Assembly (NCBI GenBank): GCA_900554775.1
Contig: USIK01000030.1
Span: 1 to 8,977 of the forward strand
Origin: an uncultured Oscillospiraceae bacterium
GTDB lineage: Bacteria; Bacillota; Clostridia; Oscillospirales; Acutalibacteraceae
Direction of reading: 5' to 3'
Length of the DNA: 8,977 nucleotides
Below the pieces are notes generated by a model. That model worked only from the letters and a program-made list of their open reading frames with translations, made no database searches and was not told the origin of the DNA. The translations under genes and the position numbers were made by a program. Below are positions 1 to 6,712 of the stretch, piece after piece (within the stretch, counting starts at the first letter, position 1; every line of letters begins with the position of its first letter).

Positions 1-37
1 AAATGCCAACTTTTTTAATGCCTTTTTTTAGTTTATT

Positions 38-71
38 AAAAAAAATTATCCACATTTTTTACCATGTGGAT
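38..71 (-). terminator. Intrinsic terminator of the 112-aa secreted-protein gene
   Basis: ATCCACAT (48-55) and ATGTGGAT (64-71) form an 8-bp stem with an 8-nt loop. On the minus strand AATTTTTTTT follows directly. It lies about 40 bp beyond the stop of the 112-aa gene. The stem contains TTATCCACA, a perfect DnaA-box sequence, which the terminator explains. Confidence 0.7.
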
Positions 72-82
72 TTATAAATTAA

Positions 83-110
83 AGCTCCGATTTGCTCGGA
101 GCTATTTTTT
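83..110 (+). terminator. Hairpin with plus-strand T run, possible terminator of a gene left of the window
   Basis: AGCTCCGA (83-90) and TCGGAGCT (96-103) form a GC-rich 8-bp stem with a 5-nt loop. On the plus strand ATTTTTT follows, a good intrinsic terminator. On the minus strand only TTTAATTT follows, so it could work weakly for the 112-aa gene as well. Confidence 0.6.
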
Positions 111-447
111 ATATCATCGCTCTATTTTTATCCATATTTTCCCTTACAAATAAATATAAATTGAATGGTCTAGCTTCTTCAAAATCATCTTCAAAAAATG
201 GAGGAGCAGAATTTAGACTATTTCTCACAAAATCTTCAATGTTAAAACTATTATCAATTCTCATTCTAAAATTGGAAAGATCAAGTGCAGGTGACCTACG
301 AAGTTTTCCCGTTGCTGGTTTAAGGGAAATCGGCTTAAAAACAGAATTTTCTGGATAAGATGTGCCTGCAAATACAGTTCCTGCGCAAAAACTTAATCCT
401 AAAATTGCTGATAAACTTAATGTAAAAACTTTCTTAATAATTTTCAT
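109..447 (-). CDS. Small secreted protein of unknown function, 112 aa
   Basis: I do not recognise the family. The chosen ATG at 447 gives MKIIKKVFTLSLSAILGLSF followed by CAGTVFA, a standard signal peptide with cleavage predicted after residue 27. An upstream in-frame ATG at 510 would add 21 polar residues before the signal and lies in the likely untranslated region; GGAGG (453-457) lies 5 nt before the ATG at 447. The mature part is only about 85 residues. It is proline- and phenylalanine-rich, with basic residues first (KPATGKLRRSP), then an acidic patch (FFEDDFEEARPF, 84-95), and no cysteine. It might be a structured mini-domain, a pro-peptide or a fast-evolving effector; nothing visible decides between these. 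It is followed by terminator hairpins. Its signal peptide shares LGLSFC with the 171-aa protein. Confidence 0.7.
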   Translation of the reverse strand: MKIIKKVFTLSLSAILGLSFCAGTVFAGTSYPENSVFKPISLKPATGKLRRSPALDLSNFRMRIDNSFNIEDFVRNSLNSAPPFFEDDFEEARPFNLYLFVRENMDKNRAMI

Positions 448-498
448 ATAACCCTCCGTGTTTAGTTCTACATTAAGATTAATATCACAATTTTCGAG

Positions 499-512
499 TT
501 TTGTATACAAAA
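499..512. repeat. 14-bp perfect palindrome in the intergenic region upstream of the 112-aa gene
   Basis: TTTTGTATACAAAA is a perfect dyad about 52 bp upstream of the ATG at 447, in the 224-bp spacer (448-671). Its TTGTATACAA core resembles operators of FadR-type GntR regulators. In such AT-rich DNA about one such palindrome is expected by chance in the window, so the operator role is only a suggestion. The rest of the spacer holds the terminator at 624-660 and AT-rich DNA with no clear promoter match. Confidence 0.35.
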
Positions 513-623
513 AAATAATATTTCAGGGTTTCAACTTAAAAGGTCAAAATTATTAAAAAAAATTTAGTAAATTAATATGATTTATTTTGAAAACCATAAA
601 AAGTCTAAAATTGTCTATATTTG

Positions 624-660
624 CAAAAAAATAAAAGCCAAGCTTTCTAAAGCTAAGCTT
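624..660 (-). terminator. Intrinsic terminator of the 171/177-aa gene pair
   Basis: The arms AAGC-CA-AGCTTT (635-646) and AAAGCT-AA-GCTT (649-660) form a 10-bp stem with a central two-base mismatch and a tight loop. On the minus strand the hairpin is followed by a T-rich run (TTTTATTTTTTT). It begins 11 bp after the TAG stop of the 177-aa gene. Confidence 0.72.
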
Positions 661-671
661 CTTTTATATTT

Positions 672-1205
672 CTAGTCTTCAGGGTATAAAGAATCGTATT
701 CTTGTCTAGCATAATTAGTTAATGTTACGAGTTCATCCAAAAGGTCTCTTTCTTTTACCATATTATTTTCGCGGATGAAATTGCTCCAAAAATTAACTTT
801 TTCTTCAAACATATCATCATGGTAGCTAACAAGATTGATAAAATCATCATATTCAGGTATAGCATAATATATTTCTCTACAATCACGAATATAACCGCAA
901 ATTTCTTCAAGTTTTCCACGTTTAAGTTCATTTAAAATTTGTCTTATTCTACCCTCATATTGAACATGCAAATAAAATGCGAAACCATATAATCCGTGAT
1001 GCTTTTTAAGAGTCGAAACGTTAGCAACTTCAGGTTCTTCTTCAGTAATTTCTTCAGTTAAATTATTGTTATCTTCGCTCATTTCCATATACACAGGTGT
1101 ATTAGCGCTTTCACTGTCACTAGAAATAGCAAATGCAGAACCGCTGCAAGCTATCGTCAAACTTAAAATTGATACCAAAACTGCGTTTAATTTAAACTTT
1201 TTCAT
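672..1205 (-). CDS. Secreted protein of unknown function, 177 aa, with acidic linker
   Basis: I do not recognise the family. The signal peptide MKKFKLNAVLVSILSLTIAC continues to SGSAFA, with likely cleavage after residue 26. TIAC is not a good lipobox because threonine is at -3. Residues 27-62 form a strongly acidic, low-complexity linker (many E/D/S/N, including EEITEEEPEV). The domain from about 64 to 177 is rich in aromatic and charged residues and probably helical, with two cysteines (C103, C109). It ends in an acidic tail (EYDSLYPED). AGGTG with 8-nt spacing precedes the ATG at 1205, and this ribosome binding site overlaps the stop of the 171-aa gene. It is the second gene of that operon and is followed by a terminator hairpin. 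Both signal peptides end in GSAFA, suggesting a shared origin of the leaders. Confidence 0.77.
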   Translation of the reverse strand: MKKFKLNAVLVSILSLTIACSGSAFAISSDSESANTPVYMEMSEDNNNLTEEITEEEPEVANVSTLKKHHGLYGFAFYLHVQYEGRIRQILNELKRGKLEEICGYIRDCREIYYAIPEYDDFINLVSYHDDMFEEKVNFWSNFIRENNMVKERDLLDELVTLTNYARQEYDSLYPED

Positions 1206-1216
1206 TTTTATAACAC

Positions 1217-1732
1217 CTACTTCTCATAGAAATAGCCTATCTTCTTAAAAAACAAGACCATATCCATTGCGATGTCTATGTTTTTATGCTCTATATTTTT
1301 AAGCACTTCATCCATTATACTTTCAAAAACATTTTTTGAAGAAAAACTATCTCTGAGAGCTACAATAAAATCTAAAATTTCAGTTTCATCATATTCAAGA
1401 GCATAAAGAGCAGCAACAACAAACATGACTTTTATACTGCAACAAGGATTAAAAACTTCAATTGATCCATTAGATAATTTATTTACTTTAGTCTCACCTA
1501 AAGATTCATATGTAAAATCGCTCTGAACTAATTCGCTACGATTTAATCCACCCACATAGTAGATAGCATTATAGTCTTTAAAACGATATTCAATAATATC
1601 CGGGACCTCACGATCATTTAACATACGTGCATCCTTACCATTTCTAAACGCAAATGCACTTCCGGCCAAACTCATTAGCATGCAAAAACTCAAACCTAAA
1701 GTCATAATTCTTTTCAATAAATTATTCTTCAT
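1217..1732 (-). CDS. Secreted protein of unknown function, 171 aa
   Basis: I do not recognise the family. It begins MKNNLLKRIMTLGLSFCMLM and then SLAGSAFA, a textbook signal peptide with predicted cleavage after SAFA (residue 28). The mature part has an N-terminal polar half and a hydrophobic C-terminal half with helix-like stretches: SIKVMFVVAALYALEYDETEI (99-119), then IDIAMDMVLFFKKIGYFYEK to the end. A vicinal Cys pair lies at residues 97-98. The stretch 101-112 is hydrophobic but shorter than a normal membrane span. The start is well supported: AAGGAGAG lies about 8 nt upstream, behind a near-consensus promoter. It is the first gene of a pair; its TAG stop is part of the ribosome binding site of the next gene, 11 bp away, so the two are probably co-expressed. 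Confidence 0.77.
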   Translation of the reverse strand: MKNNLLKRIMTLGLSFCMLMSLAGSAFAFRNGKDARMLNDREVPDIIEYRFKDYNAIYYVGGLNRSELVQSDFTYESLGETKVNKLSNGSIEVFNPCCSIKVMFVVAALYALEYDETEILDFIVALRDSFSSKNVFESIMDEVLKNIEHKNIDIAMDMVLFFKKIGYFYEK

Positions 1733-1764
1733 TTTTACATCTCTCCTTATTCACCTACTAGAAG

Positions 1765-1793
1765 ATTTTATCATATGCTCTTAATTTCGTCAA
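1765..1793 (-). promoter_or_regulatory. Strong sigma-A-type promoter of the 171/177-aa secreted gene pair
   Basis: On the minus strand TTGACG (1788-1793) is separated by exactly 17 bp from TAAAAT (1765-1770). The -10 is preceded by TG at the extended -10 position (TGATAAAAT). Both hexamers match 5 of 6 consensus bases. Transcription would begin near 1758, about 25 nt upstream of the ATG at 1732, leaving room for the AAGGAGAG ribosome binding site. No operator repeat is evident. Confidence 0.75.
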
Positions 1794-1817
1794 TATATAT
1801 TTTTAATTTGATTATTA

Positions 1818-2633
1818 TTATCTTGTAATAGACTGATCAATATACCAAAGCATTGCTATAGCAGTGTCTACCTCTCGAACAAACACAGGGCCACCTTTGG
1901 TCGCCAAAGTTTCATAAAATTCTCTTACTTCAAAAAGGCTCTCAATCATTCCTTCAATATAACATTTGAACTTAAAAAGCACGTTCGTTTCGTCAGTATG
2001 AACCAAATCATCCAGCTCTTGCCTTCTGTCGTTAAGCTTACAAATTTTATCCGTCATTCCTTGTTCTTTCCACAATTTAAAACGGTAAACTTTCTTCTCG
2101 CTACTTTTTTTGTTAAGCTCTTGAAGTAAATACATAGTGTAAAAATAGACATCAACATTAAGCGGAACTAATTTATTCTCGTCACATTGTTGATAGTAAA
2201 GTTTTCTAACACGATTTTTAAAAAATTTTAAATCGAAATCACATCTGCACCCTCTGAAAGAAACACCCGTCCAAAAGTCAACATCAAACACGTTTTTAAA
2301 AATTCTCTTTGTTTTATATACATCTGTTTTATAAACTTCATTTTCAAGTTTTCTTATTTTATCGCAAATTTCATATCTGTTAATCGGCACAGGAGAAACA
2401 ATCTCCACTTTAATTTTGCTTGGCTCAAAATCCTCGATAGTCATTTCTTTTTCCTTGCTAGACATCATTGCTTGACCTTCGCTTTTAACTCGCTCACCTA
2501 AAGAATATTGGTCAGAAAACACTCTCTTTTTAGTGTGATGCCCGCTTGCATAAACTGGGCATAAAGCTGAAGTAGAAAAAATCATTGACGACAAAGTCAA
2601 TGAACAAATTTTTAAAATCTTATTATTTCTCAT
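1818..2633 (-). CDS. Secreted protein of unknown function, 271 aa
   Basis: I do not recognise the family. The N-terminus MRNNKILKICSLTLSSMIFS continues with TSALCPVYAS and is a typical signal peptide, with a likely cleavage after VYA (residue 29). The SALC sequence before Cys25 is a poor lipobox, so a lipoprotein is less likely. The mature part starts basic and Gly/His-rich (GHHTKKR), has a polar stretch to about residue 80, and then appears mainly helical. It contains six cysteines (C90, C129, C131, C150, C198, C224), including a CRC pair at 129-131. There is no transmembrane segment after the signal and no cell-wall anchor. The ATG at 2633 is preceded by AAAGGATGA, about 9 nt away. It follows the serS terminator and precedes the 171/177-aa gene pair. 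No terminator is evident in the 85 bp downstream. Confidence 0.75.
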   Translation of the reverse strand: MRNNKILKICSLTLSSMIFSTSALCPVYASGHHTKKRVFSDQYSLGERVKSEGQAMMSSKEKEMTIEDFEPSKIKVEIVSPVPINRYEICDKIRKLENEVYKTDVYKTKRIFKNVFDVDFWTGVSFRGCRCDFDLKFFKNRVRKLYYQQCDENKLVPLNVDVYFYTMYLLQELNKKSSEKKVYRFKLWKEQGMTDKICKLNDRRQELDDLVHTDETNVLFKFKCYIEGMIESLFEVREFYETLATKGGPVFVREVDTAIAMLWYIDQSITR

Positions 2634-2672
2634 AAATAATTATCATCCTTTTTTTATCTTTAAATTTATTTC

Positions 2673-2721
2673 ATTATAAAAATCGTGTTTTTATCTTAAC
2701 ACTTTTATAACTGCAAAGCAA
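2673..2721 (-). promoter_or_regulatory. Possible promoter region of the 271-aa secreted-protein gene
   Basis: Two overlapping sigma-A-like options are visible on the minus strand. One is a consensus -10 TATAAT (2673-2678) with no convincing -35. The other is TTGCTT (2716-2721), a 17-bp spacer, then TAAGAT (2693-2698). The gene follows a strong terminator, so a promoter is needed here. Which option is used cannot be decided by eye. Confidence 0.45.
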
Positions 2722-2729
2722 TTCGAGCG

Positions 2730-2766
2730 AAAAAATTTGAGAGTATAAATAAAAATTTATACTCTC
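2730..2766 (-). terminator. Intrinsic terminator of serS
   Basis: A perfect 12-bp inverted repeat, GAGAGTATAAAT (2739-2750) and ATTTATACTCTC (2755-2766), encloses a 4-nt loop. On the minus strand it is followed by AAATTTTTT. It begins 17 bp after the serS stop. This is the clearest terminator in the window, and on the opposite strand only TTTTC follows. It marks the end of the mnmE-serS transcription unit. Confidence 0.88.
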
Positions 2767-2783
2767 TTTTCAGAACAAATATG

Positions 2784-4049
2784 TTATTTGATAATATCTA
2801 TTCCCATATATTGCCTTAAAACCTCAGGGACTTCGACCGTGCCCTCGCTTGTTTGGCAATTTTCAAGTATTGCTGCAACAGTTCTTCCAACTGCAAGGCC
2901 TGAGCCGTTTAAAGTGTGTGCAAATTGCGCTTTATCTTTGGGGCTATCTTTAAATCTTGCTTGAAGTCTTCTCGCCTGGTAATCTTCGAAATTCGAGCAA
3001 GAAGAAATTTCAACATATCTTCCATAAGAAGGCATCCAAACTTCGATGTCATAAGTTTTAGCAGAAGAAAATCCTAGGTCTCCTGTCGAGAGGCAAACCA
3101 CTCTGTAAGGAATTTTCAAAAGCTGCAATAAATTTTCGGCATCAGCGGTCAATTTTTCGAGTTCATCGTAAGAATTTTCCGGCCTAACGAATTTAACAAG
3201 CTCAACCTTGTTAAACTGATGCTGGCGGATAAGTCCTCTTGTGTCTCTTCCTGCAGAGCCCGCTTCCGCTCTGAAACAAGCGGTATAAGCGCAGTATTTA
3301 ATAGGCAATTTCGTGCCGTCGAGAATCTCGTTTCTATGCATGTTCGTAACAGGCACTTCAGCCGTAGGAACAAGGTAATAATCGCCGTTTTCAAGTTTAA
3401 AAGCGTCTTCTTTAAACTTAGGAAGTTGGCCCGTGCCCGTCATTGAATCTGAGTTAACAATAAACGGCGGCAAAATTTCAGTGTAGCCCTTTGAAGTATG
3501 AGTGTTCAAAAAGAAATTTATAACCGAGCGTTCGAGCCTTGCGCCCATTCCTTTGTAAACATGGAACCTCGTTCCGGTGATTTTCGCTGCGGTTTCAGGG
3601 TCTAATATGCCAAGCTTTTTGCCGATTTCCCAGTGCGGCAGGACTTCATCCTTCCTTGGCTCACCCCATCTTCTAACCTCAACGTTTTCTGAGTCGTCTT
3701 TCCCTACAGGAACAGATTCATTCGGAACATTCGGGATCGAAAGCAAAATCTGCCTTTGTTTTTCTTCGAGCTCAGAAATTTTGGTTCTTAGGGAAGAAAT
3801 TTTTTCAGAAAGGGTTTTCATTTCTTTCATTATTTCAGTTGTATCTTTACCCTCTTTTTTCATTTGAGGGATCTTTTTGCTAACGTCGTTTTGGCGGGCT
3901 TTTTCGCTTTCCATTTCGCCCATCAAATTTCTTCTTTCGGCGTCTATTTCAATAACTTCGTCCACCATGCTATCGAGGTTAGCATTGCGGTTTTTCATTG
4001 CTTTTTTTATTAAGTCGGGATTACTTCTTATGAACTTAATATCCAGCAT
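2784..4049 (-). CDS. serS: Seryl-tRNA synthetase
   Basis: The protein has 421 residues, the normal size for a bacterial SerRS. It starts [18 protein letters not shown], typical of the family. A charged antiparallel coiled-coil arm at about residues 25-105 binds the long variable arm of tRNA-Ser. The class II catalytic core follows: TGTGQLPKF (near 204-212), the serine-pocket TAEVP (229-233), motif 2 with [20 protein letters not shown] (259-278), and motif 3 with [16 protein letters not shown] (382-397). It activates serine with ATP and charges tRNA-Ser. An ATG nine codons upstream is rejected because GGGGAG (4058-4063) sits 8 nt before the ATG at 4049, and family members begin with MLDIK/MLDLK. 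Only 55 bp separate it from rsmG, so there is no room for a T-box leader, and read-through from the rsmG operon is likely. It ends with TAA, followed by a strong terminator. Confidence 0.98.
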   Translation of the reverse strand: MLDIKFIRSNPDLIKKAMKNRNANLDSMVDEVIEIDAERRNLMGEMESEKARQNDVSKKIPQMKKEGKDTTEIMKEMKTLSEKISSLRTKISELEEKQRQILLSIPNVPNESVPVGKDDSENVEVRRWGEPRKDEVLPHWEIGKKLGILDPETAAKITGTRFHVYKGMGARLERSVINFFLNTHTSKGYTEILPPFIVNSDSMTGTGQLPKFKEDAFKLENGDYYLVPTAEVPVTNMHRNEILDGTKLPIKYCAYTACFRAEAGSAGRDTRGLIRQHQFNKVELVKFVRPENSYDELEKLTADAENLLQLLKIPYRVVCLSTGDLGFSSAKTYDIEVWMPSYGRYVEISSCSNFEDYQARRLQARFKDSPKDKAQFAHTLNGSGLAVGRTVAAILENCQTSEGTVEVPEVLRQYMGIDIIK

Positions 4050-4104
4050 TATCATCACTCCCCAATTAATTTTCAAAATTAAAACAAGCTGATTTTAACA
4101 CAAT

Positions 4105-4809
4105 CTAAAGTGCAGCGGAAGAGATTTTAGAATTTTTTCTAGGGTATTTTTTTGGCGTCTCGAATTTCTTTCTAATAACCACAATGCTCCTTTTGCCTTT
4201 TCCCAAAGGAAGCTCGCAGTGAAACTCTGCCTCCAAAGCCCCGCCAAGGATCGAAATCGCACGGCCTGCAGCCTTAACTTCTTCAGAAATTTCGGGCCCT
4301 TTAAGCGCAATTAAACATCCACCGGTTTTGACGTATCCAAGGCAATATTCCGCCAAAACATTAAGCGGCGCAACTGCCCTTGAAACCGCAAAATCATATT
4401 TTTCACGGTAATTTTCATTGTGCGCAAGTTCTTCGGCTCTGGCGTGAATTATATCCGCACTGATTTCAATTTTAGAAGCCAAATTTTTAAGGAAAGTAAC
4501 CCTTTTGTTAAGGCTGTCAACCAGGGTGAGGTTTACACCGGGGTTTAAAATTTTCAAAGGAACACCCGGGAATCCTGCGCCCGTTCCAACGTCTATCACT
4601 TTTGCGTTTTCATTTATTTTAATTAATTTGCAAAATATTATGCTGTCTAAAAAGTGCTTTATCGCAACGTCGTCGGGCTCTTTGATTGATGTCAGATTAG
4701 TGTGAGAGTTGTATTCAAGCAAATAATCTTTGTAAATTTCAAACTGCTCGAGCTGGCGCTCGCTCAAGTTTAAACCAAATTTTTCAGCCTCGGTTTTTAA
4801 AAGATTCAA
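4105..4809 (-). CDS. rsmG: 16S rRNA (guanine-N7) methyltransferase RsmG (GidB)
   Basis: With the start chosen here the protein has 234 residues, close to the usual length for RsmG. It has the family's N-terminal helical region (LSERQLEQFEIYKDYLLEYN, 15-34, then NLTSI), the SAM-binding loop DVGTGAGFPG (73-82), VDS (97-99), RAEE (124-127), SRAVAPL (143-149), and the basic C-terminal TPKKYPRK (218-225). The enzyme methylates N7 of G527 (E. coli numbering) in the 530 loop of 16S rRNA; loss gives low-level streptomycin resistance in several bacteria. The TTG at 4809 is preferred over another TTG at 4848 because AGAGGTGG lies 7 nt before it, it overlaps the mnmG stop as TTGA, and the family begins near this point. 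The extreme C-terminus (NSKISSAAL) departs from the usual family ending. The stop is TAG. Confidence 0.96.
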   Translation of the reverse strand: MNLLKTEAEKFGLNLSERQLEQFEIYKDYLLEYNSHTNLTSIKEPDDVAIKHFLDSIIFCKLIKINENAKVIDVGTGAGFPGVPLKILNPGVNLTLVDSLNKRVTFLKNLASKIEISADIIHARAEELAHNENYREKYDFAVSRAVAPLNVLAEYCLGYVKTGGCLIALKGPEISEEVKAAGRAISILGGALEAEFHCELPLGKGKRSIVVIRKKFETPKKYPRKNSKISSAAL

Positions 4810-6689
4810 GAGTTTTCCACCTCTTTCGAAGAATTTGTTGAAAGCCAAATCATTATAACCGAAATGTCAGCCGGGCTAACGCCTGAAATCCTGGAAGCTT
4901 GGCCAATATTAAGAGGTTTGATTTTGCTTAATTTTTCAATAGCTTCAAGCCTAAGGCCCCTTATTGTTTTGTAATCCGTTTCGGGCGAAAGCAGCTTGTT
5001 TTCGAGCCTTCTCATCTCGCTAACTTGGCGAAGCTGCCTTTTGATGTAGCCTTCGTACTTAATTTCAACCGAAACTTTTTCGAAAATGCTATCGTCAATT
5101 TCCGGCCTTGAAGGGTCGAATTCGGCTAAATCGTCATAGGTTATTTGCGGGCGTTTTAAAAGGTCAATCATTTTAATTCCCGTCGTGAGAGGTGCTGTGC
5201 CCTTTGCAGTCATTATCTCGCTTAACCTTTCAGATGGAGAAATAACAACTGTTTTGATTCTTTCAATCTCAGCTTCCTTAAGGCGTTTCCTTTCAAGGAA
5301 GTCTTCCCATTGTTTGTCACTAATAAGCCCGATTTTCCTTCCAATTGGCGTCAAGCGTTCGTCAGCATTATCCTGCCTTAAAACAAGCCTGTATTCCGAG
5401 CGTGAAGTCATCATTCTGTAAGGGTCGTTAACGCCTTTCGTTACAAGGTCGTCGACTAAAGTTCCAATGTATGAGCTTCCGCGGTCGAGAATCATTGGCG
5501 GCTCGCCTTTAATTTTAAGCGCAGCGTTGATTCCCGCGACCAAACCCTGGGCCGCAGCCTCTTCGTAGCCCGAGCTTCCGTTGAACTGGCCCGCACCGTA
5601 AAGACCGGGCAGCTTTTTGAACTCAAGCGTACTGTAAAGTTCAGTCGGGTCAACAATGTCATATTCAATCGCATAAGCCGGGCGCATTATTTTAACGTTT
5701 TCAAGGCCCTTAATCGTGCGGTACATCTCGATTTGAACTTCTTCAGGAAGCGAAGTAGACATGCCTTGAAGGTACATTTCTTCTGTGCCAAGGCCACAAG
5801 GCTCAATGAAAAGCTGGTGCCTTTCTTTTTCAGAGAATCTTACGATTTTATCTTCTATGCTCGGGCAATAACGAGGCCCAACGCCTTCGATTTTCCCGCT
5901 GTACATCGGAGCTCTGTGCAAATTTTTAAGAATAACTTCTTTTGTTTTTTCGTTAGTCCAAGAAATGTAGCAGTCAACTTTGTTTTCAAGATTTTCTTCA
6001 GTCCTGTAAGAAAACGGCACTATTTTGCTGTCTCCGGGCTGCTTTTCAAGGCCTTCGAAATTAATGCTCGATTTCAAAACTCTTGCGGGCGTCCCGGTTT
6101 TAAATCTTTTAAGGTTAACGCCCATTTCGCGCAAGCTGTTGCTAAGAGTCCTCGCCGGGAAGACTCCGTCAGGGCCGCTTTCATAAGAAACATCACCGAT
6201 GAAAACCTTGCCCTTAAGAAATGTCCCCGTTGCAATTACCACAGCTTTGCACAAATAAAAAATTTCATTCCTGGTTTTTAAAGCCCATTTCTCGCCCGCT
6301 TTTTCAACAGAAACAATTTCAGCTTGTTTCAAAACCAAATTATTTTGCATTTCAAGCTTGTGCTTCATGATTTCTTTGTATCTGTTTCTGTCAATCTGCG
6401 CGCGAAGCGAATGAACTGCCGGGCCTTTGCCCAAATTAAGCATCCTGCTTTGAAGCATGCACTCGTCAGCAGTTTTGCCCATTTCGCCGCCAAGAGCGTC
6501 AATTTCTCTAACGAGATGGCCCTTAGCCGTTCCGCCGATTGATGGATTGCACGGGCAATTGCCCACTGAATCCAAATTTATTGCAAAAACCGCCGTTTTG
6601 CAACCAAGCCTTGCGCTTGCAAGGCCAGCCTCTATTCCTGCGTGGCCACCGCCAATGACCGCAACTTCAAATTCTTCTGTATATTCCAA
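4806..6689 (-). CDS. mnmG: tRNA uridine-5-carboxymethylaminomethyl modification enzyme MnmG (GidA)
   Basis: This 627-residue protein is a full-length match to the FAD-dependent MnmG family. The Rossmann FAD motif VIGGGHAGIEAG lies at residues 11-22. CPCNPSIGGTAKGHLVREID (45-64) includes the conserved Cys47, and GPRYCPSIEDK (271-281) carries Cys275 at the position of the second catalytic cysteine. RPAYAIEYD (336-344) and GLYGAGQFNGSSGYEEAAAQG (362-382) are further signatures. The C-terminal helical domain that contacts MnmE and tRNA ends with ISGVSPADISVIMIWL (601-616). With MnmE it forms the complex that modifies wobble U34. The start is TTG at 6689: an in-frame TAA lies only 16 nt upstream and no ATG precedes the FAD motif, so a non-ATG start is required. 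The ribosome binding site GAAGGGTG lies 5 nt upstream. The stop codon TGA overlaps the TTG start of rsmG. Confidence 0.98.
   Translation of the reverse strand: MEYTEEFEVAVIGGGHAGIEAGLASARLGCKTAVFAINLDSVGNCPCNPSIGGTAKGHLVREIDALGGEMGKTADECMLQSRMLNLGKGPAVHSLRAQIDRNRYKEIMKHKLEMQNNLVLKQAEIVSVEKAGEKWALKTRNEIFYLCKAVVIATGTFLKGKVFIGDVSYESGPDGVFPARTLSNSLREMGVNLKRFKTGTPARVLKSSINFEGLEKQPGDSKIVPFSYRTEENLENKVDCYISWTNEKTKEVILKNLHRAPMYSGKIEGVGPRYCPSIEDKIVRFSEKERHQLFIEPCGLGTEEMYLQGMSTSLPEEVQIEMYRTIKGLENVKIMRPAYAIEYDIVDPTELYSTLEFKKLPGLYGAGQFNGSSGYEEAAAQGLVAGINAALKIKGEPPMILDRGSSYIGTLVDDLVTKGVNDPYRMMTSRSEYRLVLRQDNADERLTPIGRKIGLISDKQWEDFLERKRLKEAEIERIKTVVISPSERLSEIMTAKGTAPLTTGIKMIDLLKRPQITYDDLAEFDPSRPEIDDSIFEKVSVEIKYEGYIKRQLRQVSEMRRLENKLLSPETDYKTIRGLRLEAIEKLSKIKPLNIGQASRISGVSPADISVIMIWLSTNSSKEVENS
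4817..4824 (-). promoter_or_regulatory. Ribosome binding site and TTGA coupling junction mnmG/rsmG
   Basis: AGAGGTGG lies inside the last codons of mnmG, 7 nt before the TTG start of rsmG at 4809. The start and the mnmG TGA stop share bases (TTGA), a classic arrangement for translational coupling. This sets the rsmG start. Confidence 0.72.
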
Positions 6690-6694
6690 TTTTT

Positions 6695-6702
6695 CACCCT
6701 TC
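6695..6702 (-). promoter_or_regulatory. Ribosome binding site for the TTG start of mnmG
   Basis: GAAGGGTG on the minus strand lies 5 nt before the TTG at 6689. It supports the non-ATG start, which is the only possible one between the upstream in-frame stop and the FAD-binding motif. Confidence 0.6.
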
Positions 6703-6712
6703 TTTTAAAATT

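Noticed and set aside
46..54. Perfect DnaA box TTATCCACA, possible part of an origin
   Set aside because: It is a single box, with only a 7-of-9 partner opposite, and it lies within the stem of a good minus-strand terminator. No box cluster, dnaA or dnaN is visible, so the terminator explains it better.
1217..2633. Possible homology between the C-termini of the 171- and 271-aa secreted proteins (IDIAMDM versus VDTAIAM)
   Set aside because: Only a few identical residues in a helical stretch; too short to claim relationship without a profile or structure comparison.
672..2633. Lipoprotein signals in the 177-aa (TIAC) and 271-aa (SALC) proteins
   Set aside because: Position -3 is T or S rather than L/V/I, and position -1 in SALC is L; good signal peptidase I sites follow shortly after in both.
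4050..4104. A separate promoter or T-box for serS
   Set aside because: The 55-bp gap is too short for a T-box, and no -35/-10 pair with proper spacing could be found.
5733..6281. 182-codon open frame on the plus strand opposite mnmG
   Set aside because: It is antisense to conserved mnmG codons, has no ribosome binding site, and its protein is basic and phenylalanine-rich with no motif. It is a codon-bias shadow.
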